From: an uncultured Robinsoniella sp.
Lineage (GTDB): Bacteria; Bacillota; Clostridia; Lachnospirales; Lachnospiraceae
Length of the DNA stretch: 64,000 nucleotides
Direction of reading: 5' to 3'
Assembly: GCA_900539655.1 (NCBI GenBank)
Contig: UQCR01000005.1
Span: forward strand, 1-64,000
This document shows, piece after piece, positions 33,398 to 42,250 of this stretch (its first letter is position 1; the number at the start of each line of letters is the position of its first letter). The position numbers were made by a program, and so were the translations under genes. The notes beneath the pieces are model-generated. The model ran no database searches. It was given only the letters and a program-made list of their open reading frames with translations, and had not been told where the DNA came from.

Positions 33398-34953
33398 CCT
33401 TTTACCCCTTGAGCCTGATTTGAAACATGCTCTTGTCCTTTCTTAAATATCTCCACTAGTTTTAAGCGCTGAATCTTCCCGTTTCCTCCTTTGGGAATAT
33501 CATCTACAAAAAATACCATACGCGGTACTTTATAGCTTGCTATCCGTTCTTTGCAATAGGATATTACATCCTCTTTACCCAGGCTGCTGTCTTCCTTTAC
33601 CTTGATATAAGCTGCCACTTCTTCCCCATACACAGCATCCGGCACGCCTACGGTAGCTGCAAGCTCCACTCCATCCATCTGATAGATAACCTCATCTACC
33701 TCCCTGGGAGAAAACTTTTCTCCCGCACGGTTTATTAACTCTTTAATTCTCCCATCTAAAAACAGGTATCCATCCTCGTCCAGATATCCCAGATCCCCGG
33801 AATGAAACCATTCTCCCGTAAACGCATTCTTCGTCTCTTCCTCCTTATGGAAATACCCTTTCGTGATGTTATTTCCTCTGATCAGAACTTCACCCAGAGC
33901 GCCTGCCGGCAATTCATTCATCTCTGAATCCACGATTTTGATCTCATTTCCAAAGGTAATGCCCACAGAACCAGGCTTTCTGGCAAGAGGCGGCATAGGG
34001 TTGGTTGTAATCTGGCTGCAGCCTTCCGTTATGCCATAGGATTCTATAATAGGCATTTTGCATCTCCGTTCAAACTCCTCCAGCACTGCTACCGGCAAAG
34101 GGGACGACGCGGATCTTGCAAAGCGCATGGAACCGAAATCCACATCCTCCGGGATACCTTTTGCCAGCAAGTGGGAATACATGGTTGGAACACCGCTAAA
34201 CCAGGTAGTCTTATATTTCTCAATATCCTTCCAAAAGTTACGCACACTGAATTTACCACCTATGACAATACTTCCACCGGAAAATAAAGGCGTAATCAGA
34301 GTGATTACCAGCCCGTTAATATGAAACCACGGAAGTACGCAGAGCGCCACATCCTGTTCTGACAGCTGATGTGCTGCCGCGATATGCTCTGCCTTCGCCA
34401 GCAGATTCCCATAGCTTAGAATCACACCTTTGGGATGCCCCGTAGTCCCAGAAGTATAAAGCATCATTGCAGTATCATCCGGTTGCAGATCCGGCTTTGC
34501 CGCCGGGATTTGAAGCGTATTTTCTGCGGGAGGCACCAGCCCAATGTCCAGAACAATATGGCCATCCTCTGCAGACAGTTGTTTCTCTCGGTATTTCTCT
34601 GGGATAGTTTCAACGAATTCCCCTGTCGTTATTATTGCTTTTGCCTGAGAATCCTTGATGAGATAAGAAAGCTCCGCTTCCTTTAAATATGTATTGACTG
34701 GAATTACCACCGCACCGGTGTCTGTAACTCCAAAGTAGGTAATGGCAAACTCAATACTGTTTTCCATCATAAGTAAGACTTTATCTTCTTTTTGTAGTCC
34801 CAATGCCCGAAGATGAAGGCTCATTGCATCAATCTTTTCCCGCAATTCTATATAGGTAAGGGACCGAAGTGTTCTCGCGCAGGTGACAAAGCGGCGATTC
34901 TGGTATTTCAAAGCCATGTCTCCAATCAAGGTTCTAAACGTTGCTGTTTCCAT
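33394..34953 (-). CDS. AMP-forming acyl-CoA synthetase (class I adenylate-forming ligase)
   Basis: A 519-residue enzyme. It shows the P-loop-like LYTSGTTGHPKG (about residue 165), the aromatic/acidic ESYGITEG motif, GEWFHSGDLGYLDEDGY with the ribose-binding Asp, GRIKELINRAGEKFSP and the C-terminal catalytic lysine in PKGGNGKIQRLKL. It activates a carboxylate as acyl-AMP and then normally acyl-CoA. Resemblance is to medium-size fatty or aromatic acid-CoA ligases; the acid is not deducible. The ATG at 34953 follows GAGGAG. It lies between the ATPase and the binding protein of a NitT/TauT importer, which is an unusual place for a ligase. No carrier-protein gene is adjacent. Confidence 0.9.
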   Translation of the reverse strand: METATFRTLIGDMALKYQNRRFVTCARTLRSLTYIELREKIDAMSLHLRALGLQKEDKVLLMMENSIEFAITYFGVTDTGAVVIPVNTYLKEAELSYLIKDSQAKAIITTGEFVETIPEKYREKQLSAEDGHIVLDIGLVPPAENTLQIPAAKPDLQPDDTAMMLYTSGTTGHPKGVILSYGNLLAKAEHIAAAHQLSEQDVALCVLPWFHINGLVITLITPLFSGGSIVIGGKFSVRNFWKDIEKYKTTWFSGVPTMYSHLLAKGIPEDVDFGSMRFARSASSPLPVAVLEEFERRCKMPIIESYGITEGCSQITTNPMPPLARKPGSVGITFGNEIKIVDSEMNELPAGALGEVLIRGNNITKGYFHKEEETKNAFTGEWFHSGDLGYLDEDGYLFLDGRIKELINRAGEKFSPREVDEVIYQMDGVELAATVGVPDAVYGEEVAAYIKVKEDSSLGKEDVISYCKERIASYKVPRMVFFVDDIPKGGNGKIQRLKLVEIFKKGQEHVSNQAQGVKG

Positions 34954-35009
34954 TTCTGTGCTCCTCATATTTATTTTCAGATTTCTATTTCCCCTATACT
35001 TAACTGCCT

Positions 35010-35759
35010 TTAAGCACCGATACCCAGTTCCAGAATCCTGTTTCTGATCGCCTGAAATTCCGGGCTTGTCCTGTTTCTGGGCTTTGGTAAATCCACTGTA
35101 ATAATTTCTTTAATTTCCGCAGGTGAATTTGTAAATACAACTATCTTGTCAGATAAGTATACAGCTTCTTCACAATCGTGGGTTACAAAACAGGTGGTAA
35201 ATTCTTTTCTGCTGCAAAGGCGTACCAATTCATCCTGTAATTTCATACGGGTGAAGGAGTCCAGTGCCCCAAAGGGTTCATCCATCAACAATATCCCGGG
35301 ATTCATAACGAGTGCCCTGGCAATCGCCACTCTCTGCTTCATTCCACCGGATAATTGATTCGGATAGGATTCCTCAAATCCTTTCAGACCCACCAGATCA
35401 ATTGCCCAATCCACTTTTTTCTGTATTCTTTCCTTGTCATTTTTTCCAATTTTAAGGCCTATGGCAATATTGTGGTAAACGGTCATCCAGGGAAAAAGTA
35501 CATAATCCTGAAATACCATCATTCTCTCCTTGCTGGGTCCTTTTACAACTTCTCCGCCAATCTCCACAGTTCCTTCCTCTGAATCCAGCAATCCAGCCAT
35601 AATTCTAAGCAGCGTGGACTTTCCACACCCGGAGGGCCCTACAAAAGAAACAAACTCCTGCTTCTCAATACTCAGGGAAAGGTTTTCAAGAATAGCCAGC
35701 ATTTTTGAGTCGTCATTCTTTGTAAAAGATTTTGTAATATTTTTAATTAAAATAGCCAT
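35010..35759 (-). CDS. ABC transporter ATP-binding protein (NitT/TauT, SsuB type)
   Basis: A 249-residue ATPase. Walker A is GPSGCGKSTLLRI (about residue 38), the Q-loop region is MMVFQDYVLFPW, the signature is LSGGMKQRVAIARAL and Walker B is LLMDEPFGALD, followed by FVTHDCEEAVYLSD. Sequence style matches SsuB/TauB/NrtD. It is the first gene of the acyl-ligase row. The ATG at 35759 has GGGGAG upstream; the ORF start at 35777 has none. It is divergent from an AraC/GyrI-like regulator across 229 bases. Confidence 0.94.
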   Translation of the reverse strand: MAILIKNITKSFTKNDDSKMLAILENLSLSIEKQEFVSFVGPSGCGKSTLLRIMAGLLDSEEGTVEIGGEVVKGPSKERMMVFQDYVLFPWMTVYHNIAIGLKIGKNDKERIQKKVDWAIDLVGLKGFEESYPNQLSGGMKQRVAIARALVMNPGILLMDEPFGALDSFTRMKLQDELVRLCSRKEFTTCFVTHDCEEAVYLSDKIVVFTNSPAEIKEIITVDLPKPRNRTSPEFQAIRNRILELGIGA

Positions 35760-35899
35760 CAATTTCTCCCCAATCATTCCAGAATAGGGATATTTTAGCG
35801 AAATATTGTGATGTAAGTTTGTACTTTCCTCACAATTGTAACATTTATTTAATATCTCTTAACAATATTGATAGAATTTTGAAGAAAATAGAGCACTCT

Positions 35900-35957
35900 T
35901 TGATAAGCATAATGTGTCTGAATATGATATATTCTATCTACTGTACATTGCGCAATG
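35900..35957 (+). promoter_or_regulatory. Promoter and palindrome upstream of the AraC-family gene
   Basis: TTGATA (35900-35905), a 17-base spacer and TATGAT (35923-35928) form a plausible vegetative promoter on the plus strand. The perfect 12-base palindrome CATTGCGCAATG at 35946-35957 falls just downstream of the expected start site, a suitable place for autoregulation. Confidence 0.6.
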
Positions 35958-35988
35958 CAGGCCATACCAATCAAAGGAGGTGCAAGTT

Positions 35989-36897
35989 ATGCACGCATGG
36001 GAATCCATACAGGCATCTGTAGATTATATTGAACAACACCTGAACGAAGATTTGAAAATAGAAACGCTGGCAAATATCGCCTCATTATCCCCTTTTTATT
36101 TTCAGAGGCTTTTTAACCGTCTCGTTAACAAAACGGTTTATGACTATATTAAAATGAGGAAGCTGTCAAAGACTTCTGAAGTTCTGAAATCCAGCAACAG
36201 CCGCATTGTGGATATTGCAATGGAGTTTGGTTTTTCCAGCCATTCCAATTTCACAAGAGCATTTAAAGAAACCTTTGGCATTACCCCGGAACAGTATCGG
36301 GCAGAACCAGTGGTTCTGAACCACTTTGTAAAGCCGGATCTGATCTTAAACTATGTAATGGTTGATGAGGATGTTCCACTGATCACAGATGGAATGGTTC
36401 TGGAAATCTTCCGCCGAAAACTGGAACATCCCAGAGTATTTGCCGGCATAGAAGGAGAGATCCCTATTGAACAGCTCATGGGCGGGGAAACTACGGGCGT
36501 TGCTGCGGGGGCAAGGCTCTGGGAGGATTTTCATAAAATCAAATCCCTGATTCCAAACCTGCTCCCGGGAGGCAATGAACTTGGTGCCCTGTATATGGGA
36601 AATGCAAAGCCTGGGAACTGCATCTATATGGCAGGGGCCGAAAATATACCCGGGACCCCCGCGCAGGGATACCAGACCTTTAAAATGCCTGCCTGCGAAT
36701 ATCTGGTCTGCGGATTTGAGGCTGAAAATATCTCCCAGTTATATGGAGATGTGGTATTTAAAGCCGACAAGTTCATGGAGCGCTGGCTGAAGCAGCATCA
36801 GATCCGTACTGCTGCTTTTGGGGTGGAAATGTATTATCCGCCAACATCCGAGGCTGCCTATCTGGAACATTGGTCAATTCCTGAAATGGATTTATGA
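35989..36897 (+). CDS. AraC-family regulator with GyrI-like effector domain
   Basis: A 302-residue protein. The N-terminal AraC DNA-binding domain is at residues 5-105, with two helix-turn-helices (ETLANIASLSPFYFQRLFNR and VDIAMEFGFSSHSNFTRAFK, ending FGITPEQYR). Residues about 140-300 match the GyrI-like/SOUL small-molecule-binding domain, including GALYMGN and the end segment YYPPTSEAAYLEHWSIPEMDL. This is the Rob/MarA-with-GyrI architecture that senses amphipathic or drug-like compounds. The ATG at 35989 has AAAGGAGGTG. It is divergent from the importer/ligase row and could be its activator. Confidence 0.9.
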   Translation: MHAWESIQASVDYIEQHLNEDLKIETLANIASLSPFYFQRLFNRLVNKTVYDYIKMRKLSKTSEVLKSSNSRIVDIAMEFGFSSHSNFTRAFKETFGITPEQYRAEPVVLNHFVKPDLILNYVMVDEDVPLITDGMVLEIFRRKLEHPRVFAGIEGEIPIEQLMGGETTGVAAGARLWEDFHKIKSLIPNLLPGGNELGALYMGNAKPGNCIYMAGAENIPGTPAQGYQTFKMPACEYLVCGFEAENISQLYGDVVFKADKFMERWLKQHQIRTAAFGVEMYYPPTSEAAYLEHWSIPEMDL

Positions 36898-36916
36898 ATA
36901 CCATGAAAATAATCAT

Positions 36917-36946
36917 AAAAACAGACGCCCGGAAGCGTCTGTTTTT
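36917..36946. terminator. Bidirectional terminator
   Basis: The perfect 12-bp stem AAAAACAGACGC/GCGTCTGTTTTT with a 6-base loop lies between the convergent AraC-family and aminopeptidase genes. T-runs exist on both strands. Confidence 0.92.
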
Positions 36947-37012
36947 GAATCCATCTGTCAGCGGCCTGCCGCATGCTCTTGGCTGTATTCTCCTTATTCT
37001 GTATTTCGTTAT

Positions 37013-38128
37013 CTAGATTAAATTTTCCGGATTTAAGCACTCCAGTTCCGGAACCACGAACTTTCCATCCTTGCGGATCAGTACATCGTCAAAATAAATT
37101 TCTCCGCCGCCATATTCTGCTCTTTGTATCCATACAAGATCCCAGTGGATGGAGGAATGGTTGCCATTGTAAGCATCATCATAGCAGCTGCCTGGCGTAA
37201 AATGGATAGATCCCATGATCTTCTCATCAAACAGGATATCTTTCATTGGTTCCAGCACGTAGGGATTTACTCCAATGGCAAATTCACCGATATATCTTGC
37301 TCCCTCATCCATATCGAAGACCTCGTTGATCCTCTTCGTATCGTTTGCAGTTGCATTCACTATTTTTCCGTTTTCAAAAGTGAGCACAATATTTTCATAA
37401 GTAAAGCCCTGATACAGAGACGGAGTATTATAAGCCAATGTCCCGTTTACTGAATCTCTGATTGGCGCAGTATAAACCTCTCCGTCAGGAATGTTACATT
37501 TGCCAGCACAAGGGATTGCATTCATTCCTTTGATAGAAAAGGTCAGATCTGTGCCTGGACCTGTCATGCGAACCCTGTCTGTACGTTCCATGTAAGCCTT
37601 AAGGTTTTGCATCGCCCGGTCCATTTTCCCGTAATCCAGGTTGCAGACTTTAAAGTAAAAGTCTTCGAATGCCTCCGTACTGGAATTGGAAAGCTGTGCC
37701 ATAGAAGCGTTCGGATACCGAAGCACTACCCACCTTGTCTTTTTTACCCGGATTTCATGATGTACCGGGGTATTGTAATATTTATCGTATATCGCCATTT
37801 TTTCTGCCGGTACATCGGATAATTCGGAGACATTATTGGAACCGCGGATGCCAATATAGCAATCCATTTTAGACATCTCCAGCCCGTCTACCTCTGCCAT
37901 CAGCTCTACCTGTTCCTGGGTACACTCCATCAGAATATCCCTCTGGACTTTGTTGCTGATAAATCGGATAAACGGGATTCCCTTTGCAGCATAGACTTCT
38001 TTTATAATCTGCCTCGCCAGTTCCTGTGTATCCTCTCCAATATAGTGAATGTACACTTTGTCATTTTCCTTCACCTCACAGGAATAATTCACCAGATTGT
38101 GTGCCAGGGTTTTTATTCTTTCATCCAT
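37013..38128 (-). CDS. M29-family metallo-aminopeptidase
   Basis: A 371-residue cytosolic protein of the thermophilic aminopeptidase family (AmpS/PepS). Visible family pieces are NLVNYSCEVKENDKVYIHY near the N-terminus, GPGTDLTFSIKGMNAIPCAGKCNIPDGEV in the middle (written here in two linked motifs, metal ligand Glu in PDGEV), the EFAIGVNP segment and the metal-binding GSIHFTPG and NHSSIHWDLV segments. It removes N-terminal amino acids using a two-metal centre. The C-terminal ALGxSY-type stretch appears as SCYDDAYNG. The gene looks monocistronic, with an AGAGAGGT ribosome binding site. Confidence 0.88.
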   Translation of the reverse strand: MDERIKTLAHNLVNYSCEVKENDKVYIHYIGEDTQELARQIIKEVYAAKGIPFIRFISNKVQRDILMECTQEQVELMAEVDGLEMSKMDCYIGIRGSNNVSELSDVPAEKMAIYDKYYNTPVHHEIRVKKTRWVVLRYPNASMAQLSNSSTEAFEDFYFKVCNLDYGKMDRAMQNLKAYMERTDRVRMTGPGTDLTFSIKGMNAIPCAGKCNIPDGEVYTAPIRDSVNGTLAYNTPSLYQGFTYENIVLTFENGKIVNATANDTKRINEVFDMDEGARYIGEFAIGVNPYVLEPMKDILFDEKIMGSIHFTPGSCYDDAYNGNHSSIHWDLVWIQRAEYGGGEIYFDDVLIRKDGKFVVPELECLNPENLI

Positions 38129-38269
38129 TTTCTTTACCTCTCTTTCTTCTTACATTATGTCTTTCATTATGTCTTTTTTTACGTTTTGTATGTTGTCTTC
38201 TGTTATTTTTAGCATATCCACATATTGGCAGTTACATTCAGAGAATAAAAAATAACTTATATTGATGAA

Positions 38270-38294
38270 ACGCCCCAGCTGATAGCCAGGGCGT
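38270..38294 (-). terminator. Probable terminator after the 38.3-40.7 kb gene
   Basis: On the minus strand ACGCCCTGGC and GCTGGGGCGT pair over 10 positions, two of them G-U, around loop TATCA, followed by TTTC. The short T-run makes it a weak intrinsic terminator. Confidence 0.6.
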
Positions 38295-38298
38295 CCTC

Positions 38299-40743
38299 TT
38301 AATTAATATATGTGATAAATATATTCCCCGATTTTTCGAATAGTTCCTTACTGTCATCCGATGGATAATAATAGGATTCTTCTTCTCCCGGTTTCAGCAG
38401 TATTGTATTAAAGTTGTCATATCCAACCATAACTCTGACTCCTTCCGAAGTCTGTACCAGTACAGGGTAACCGTGGCTCACATAGTAAAGTACCATATCA
38501 AGTGTACAGCCGCTCAAATCGAGAACTGTTTTATCACTCAGGGATTGTTTCAGTTTCGCCACATCCATTTCCCCGCTCTTCATGACAGCAGGTACTTTTG
38601 CAAGATCCAATTCCATTTCATCTTCCTTATTACCACGTTCCCATACATATTTCTGATGATTGTCCACTACCACTCCCAGCATTTCATCTGCTCTTCGGAT
38701 AGCCGCATTAGCATTGGCATAGATACTGTCCAGTTTACCATATGCATATACGTAATAGAGGTTTTCACTCTTTTCTTTTGCTTTAATTGATACGGTATGA
38801 TTACCTTCCAGTACTACCTGACGGCTTCTTACCACCTGAGGCGTTTTCACTTTTAGTTCCTCGCCTACCCGCAGAATCATCTCTGTCTGCTTCTTTTCGG
38901 TGACCTGGGTCGTCATACCAAATGCCGAATCTTCATCAGCCGCATTGTTCACAATGTGATCTTCCGCCGCTTCTGAAAAGGTGTCACCGTTCTTCTGCAT
39001 TCTGGTAAGAGTCAGCAGCTTCTCGGTTATTTCTGTTTTCGTAATATAAAGGCCTCCCGGGTTGTAATCCTTAACCGTCTCTCCCTGGCTGTTTTGAATC
39101 TGTAAAGTTTTCATCGGGAACAGTTCATTACCTTCATGCTGTGTATTAATATCAGCTGCATCTGCAATACCATAGACCAAATCCTCGCCCATAAATCCAA
39201 TGATACGGATTCGCTCTGAATCCTGACAGGAAATCTCCCGTGTTTCTTTTGTGTCTATATTCATTATGGAAATGGTCTTGGAATCATAAGCCTTATTTTC
39301 TTTGAGCCATGCAAAATATTTTCCGGACTGTGATCCCGCCATGCACCCCTGATTTAAGTTCTTGACAATCTTCTCTACCTGCATCGTTGACAGATTTACC
39401 TGATAGACATCTCCATCAATAAGCAAGTTGAAATCTTCCTGATCATCTGAAACATAGGTCAGTATATCCAGGTCTTTCTTCAGGAGTTCATAGGACTCTC
39501 CGCTGCTGACAAATGCGCGTTCCCGGACATATCCGGAAGCTGCTTCATAGTAATACAGTGCCACACCGGACTCACCTTCATGACTGCCCCGATTCATATA
39601 TCCACTGACCGTAAAATAAATATTTCCATTGGATTCCACTTGAATAATGCTGATATCATGTCGGTTGTAGGAATCCCGGTAATCCGAGTTTTCTTTTTGG
39701 CGGAAAGTGAATACCTGAGCAATTTTATTACTGTTAACATCATAACTATATAGTTCATTTTCCTGAACAAAAGCAAAATACTGCTTCTTTTCATCCGTTT
39801 TGTAGGTGACATCTCTTCCTGTGATTCCCAGATTCACACCTTTTGTTGTAATGATGGAATTCTCGGGATTAAAAATCTGTTCTGTTTTCCGTTCAAGGTC
39901 CAGAAGCTTAATTTTTGAATCCGAATCAACCCGCATCCTGTAAAATTCGGTAACGTTATACAGTTCCTGCTGTCCATCATCATTTTTTGCTGAGATAATG
40001 TAATTCAATACTACCGATGCCGTACTCTCATTTAACTCCTTAATTGCAGGTACCGGTTTATAATAAATCTGTGGGCTTAAGGTTCCCCAGCTCAGCTGGT
40101 CAATACTGGAATGAATATCCATACTTGCAAGAGAACTGTTGTCTCCGGTTTCGTTCGGCTCCATATAAGATGACAGCCATTGGGTGTCGCTCTTGTTCAG
40201 GCATTTATCATAAAAGCTCATTACAAAACTCAGGTAATCCTTCGTATGAAGCCCATCCTGCTGCAGGATTCTGGTATAGTAATAAATATCCTTTCCTGCG
40301 CTTTTAATCTGCAGTTTCAATACATATTCCTGGTTCATCAGGATCAGGTTCTGCAGTTTTATGGATGTTTTCACATATTCCCCATCTTCCTGATATTTCG
40401 TCACCTTTGTATTCTCAAGGGATTCTTTTCCGTCCACGGATAAAACTTCAAAATAGATATCATCAATCGGAACACCAAAAGTCTGAATCTGTATATCCAG
40501 TACGCGGTCAGAAGTCAGCGGCGTCAGGGTATCCCTCATAGCCGTAACGGGCATTTGCTGTACATAACCGTGCAGGCAGTTCATCTGTGTTCCCTCATTC
40601 GTCATATATACTAATGGCAGGGTAGCTGCCTTCATTTCCTTTGCCGTCTCCGTTGTGCCTCTATTCATATATTTACTGATGCCGAAAACCGCACCTATAA
40701 ATACCAGCACCAAAACGCTGATTCGTATGATTATTCTTTTCAT
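38299..40743 (-). CDS. Large membrane-anchored protein of unknown function
   Basis: An 814-residue protein. One N-terminal transmembrane anchor (IIIRISVLVLVFIGAVFGI) is followed by an extracytoplasmic region. The middle (about 300-620) has repeated strand patterns with dipeptides such as GDVYQVNLSTMQVEKI and YFAWLKENK, suggestive of a beta-propeller. The last 100 residues contain GYPVLVQTSEGVRVMVGYDNF, which resembles the C-terminal half of C39-like peptidase folds but shows no clear catalytic Cys. I do not recognise a named family. The ATG at 40743 is 12 bases from GGAGG; the in-frame GTG at 40749, 6 bases away, may be the real start. It follows the methyltransferase gene closely, so they are probably co-transcribed. 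Confidence 0.65.
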   Translation of the reverse strand: MKRIIIRISVLVLVFIGAVFGISKYMNRGTTETAKEMKAATLPLVYMTNEGTQMNCLHGYVQQMPVTAMRDTLTPLTSDRVLDIQIQTFGVPIDDIYFEVLSVDGKESLENTKVTKYQEDGEYVKTSIKLQNLILMNQEYVLKLQIKSAGKDIYYYTRILQQDGLHTKDYLSFVMSFYDKCLNKSDTQWLSSYMEPNETGDNSSLASMDIHSSIDQLSWGTLSPQIYYKPVPAIKELNESTASVVLNYIISAKNDDGQQELYNVTEFYRMRVDSDSKIKLLDLERKTEQIFNPENSIITTKGVNLGITGRDVTYKTDEKKQYFAFVQENELYSYDVNSNKIAQVFTFRQKENSDYRDSYNRHDISIIQVESNGNIYFTVSGYMNRGSHEGESGVALYYYEAASGYVRERAFVSSGESYELLKKDLDILTYVSDDQEDFNLLIDGDVYQVNLSTMQVEKIVKNLNQGCMAGSQSGKYFAWLKENKAYDSKTISIMNIDTKETREISCQDSERIRIIGFMGEDLVYGIADAADINTQHEGNELFPMKTLQIQNSQGETVKDYNPGGLYITKTEITEKLLTLTRMQKNGDTFSEAAEDHIVNNAADEDSAFGMTTQVTEKKQTEMILRVGEELKVKTPQVVRSRQVVLEGNHTVSIKAKEKSENLYYVYAYGKLDSIYANANAAIRRADEMLGVVVDNHQKYVWERGNKEDEMELDLAKVPAVMKSGEMDVAKLKQSLSDKTVLDLSGCTLDMVLYYVSHGYPVLVQTSEGVRVMVGYDNFNTILLKPGEEESYYYPSDDSKELFEKSGNIFITYIN

Positions 40744-40750
40744 ATTCACT

Positions 40751-41902
40751 TCATGCCTCCTCTTTGGCATCTAAAAGTTTATTTATTGTCGGTCTGGCCC
40801 CCACCAATTCCATACATTCAGCTAAATTTTTTACTTTTTTTGGCACACCGGCCTTTACGGCACGTATAAGAATATTCTTCGGAGTATGTTCCATATCGAT
40901 AAATTCCAGAATCTGGACATTATATCCTTCTTCTTCCAGCCTGCCCGCCCGGAATGCATCAGTCAGCAAAGCCGCCATTCTCTCTTTGATTAATCCATAC
41001 TTTAACACAGGCTCCAGCAAATCATTCTGAATCTGCCCATTCAGCTCATGCTGGCAGCATGGTACAGACAGAATCACTTCCGCCCCCCATTTAACAGCTT
41101 TTGCCAGAGCATAATCTGTAGCAGTATCACAGGCATGGAGAGTCACCACCATATCGACCTGGCTTACCCCTTCATAAGAAGCGATATCTCCTATATAAAA
41201 TTCCAATTTATCATAGCCGTAATTTTTAGCCAGTTTACTGCACTTTTCAATGACATCTTCTTTCAGATCCAGCCCAATCATATGAATATCTATCCCCTGA
41301 AGAATCTTCAGATAATAGTACATGGCAAAGGTCAGATACGATTTTCCGCATCCGAAATCAATAATCGTAACTTCCCTGGACCGGTTCAATTGAGGCATTA
41401 TATCTTCCACAAACTCCAAAAACCGGTTGATCTGCCGGAACTTATCGTATTTAGAATTTACAATTTTACCCTCAGGGGTCATGACGCCAAGATCTACCAG
41501 AAACGGAACAGGCTCTCCTTCCGGAAGCACGTAATTCTTTTTACGGTTATGCTGTAGAGGAACTGCTTCTTTGGGTTTGTCCCATCTTTTCTTCTTAACT
41601 GTCACTTTCCCTTTTTTGCTCACTAATACGGTAATGGCATATTCTACTGTATCCATTTGTAACTGTTTGTAATCAGTTTCCATCCAGGATATCAACTGAT
41701 TTATTATCTCTTGTTTCTCAGAATTTTTATGTATTTCTTTTTTTCCATCTGAAATTGTAGTTTGAAACTTTAATATTTCTTTATTTATAACCGGGCGGAT
41801 CTTAATCTTTGACGGGATGTCCGATTTTTTTGCCCCGCTCACAACCGCCTGCAGCATATTTTCATCTAAATATGTTTCTAATATTTTCATCAATTCATTC
41901 AT
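40751..41902 (-). CDS. Class I SAM-dependent methyltransferase
   Basis: A 383-residue protein. The N-terminal 150 residues are a family-specific domain with SDIPSKIKIRPV and VTVKKKRWDKPKEAVPLQHNRKK. The methyltransferase fold starts near residue 175 with motif I EVTIIDFGCGKSYLTFA, then MIGLDLKEDVIEKC (acidic ribose-binding residue), and VTLHACDTATDYAL and LSVPCCQHELNGQ. The LHACD and PCCQHE motifs are typical of the methyltransferase_32/METTL25-like group, whose substrates are thought to be RNA or protein. I chose the ATG at 41902, 8 bases after AAGGGGA. It precedes the large unknown gene by 7 bases. Confidence 0.85.
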   Translation of the reverse strand: MNELMKILETYLDENMLQAVVSGAKKSDIPSKIKIRPVINKEILKFQTTISDGKKEIHKNSEKQEIINQLISWMETDYKQLQMDTVEYAITVLVSKKGKVTVKKKRWDKPKEAVPLQHNRKKNYVLPEGEPVPFLVDLGVMTPEGKIVNSKYDKFRQINRFLEFVEDIMPQLNRSREVTIIDFGCGKSYLTFAMYYYLKILQGIDIHMIGLDLKEDVIEKCSKLAKNYGYDKLEFYIGDIASYEGVSQVDMVVTLHACDTATDYALAKAVKWGAEVILSVPCCQHELNGQIQNDLLEPVLKYGLIKERMAALLTDAFRAGRLEEEGYNVQILEFIDMEHTPKNILIRAVKAGVPKKVKNLAECMELVGARPTINKLLDAKEEA

Positions 41903-41966
41903 TATCATTTCCCCTTAACGACAAGACTGGTCCTATTGATACTCCCCTTAAATAGGCCATGACTCT

Positions 41967-41995
41967 ATTGTACTGGCTTTGAATAAAAACCTCAA
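41967..41995 (-). promoter_or_regulatory. Promoter of the methyltransferase gene
   Basis: On the minus strand TTGAGG (41990-41995), exactly 17 bases, and TACAAT (41967-41972) lie about 65 bases before the start codon. The rest of the 348-base gap (41903-42250) is AT-rich and holds only the terminator at 42123-42151. Confidence 0.65.
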
Positions 41996-42122
41996 CATAA
42001 ATTTTTATAAAATTCAACTTTTTTAGACATTAAATATAAATAAGGTAAGAACCGCAACAGCGTGCCTGACAATTATTTTTGATGTTTGAGGTTGCACTTT
42101 GTGGCTTAACCTTACAATCAAG

Positions 42123-42151
42123 AAACCGGTGTGACTTTTCCACCGGTTTCT
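42123..42151. terminator. Terminator after the 11-residue-repeat gene
   Basis: The perfect 10-bp stem GAAACCGGTG/CACCGGTTTC with a 9-base loop is followed by a short T-run on both strands. It lies 100 bases past the stop codon of the repeat-protein gene on the minus strand. Confidence 0.75.
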
Positions 42152-42250
42152 TTGGAGTTCTAACAATATCCGAAGCGTATTTCACTATTGCTGCTTAAAG
42201 TACCATACTTGCATGATATCACTCCCAAATAAAAGGGTGCATAGCGAGTT

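Noticed and set aside
28770..34953. Interpretation of ligase + MBOAT + SGNH as a classical D-alanine dlt operon
   Set aside because: There is no DltC carrier gene, the ligase is of the acyl-CoA type with GNGKIQR ending, and the genes are embedded with a NitT-type importer.
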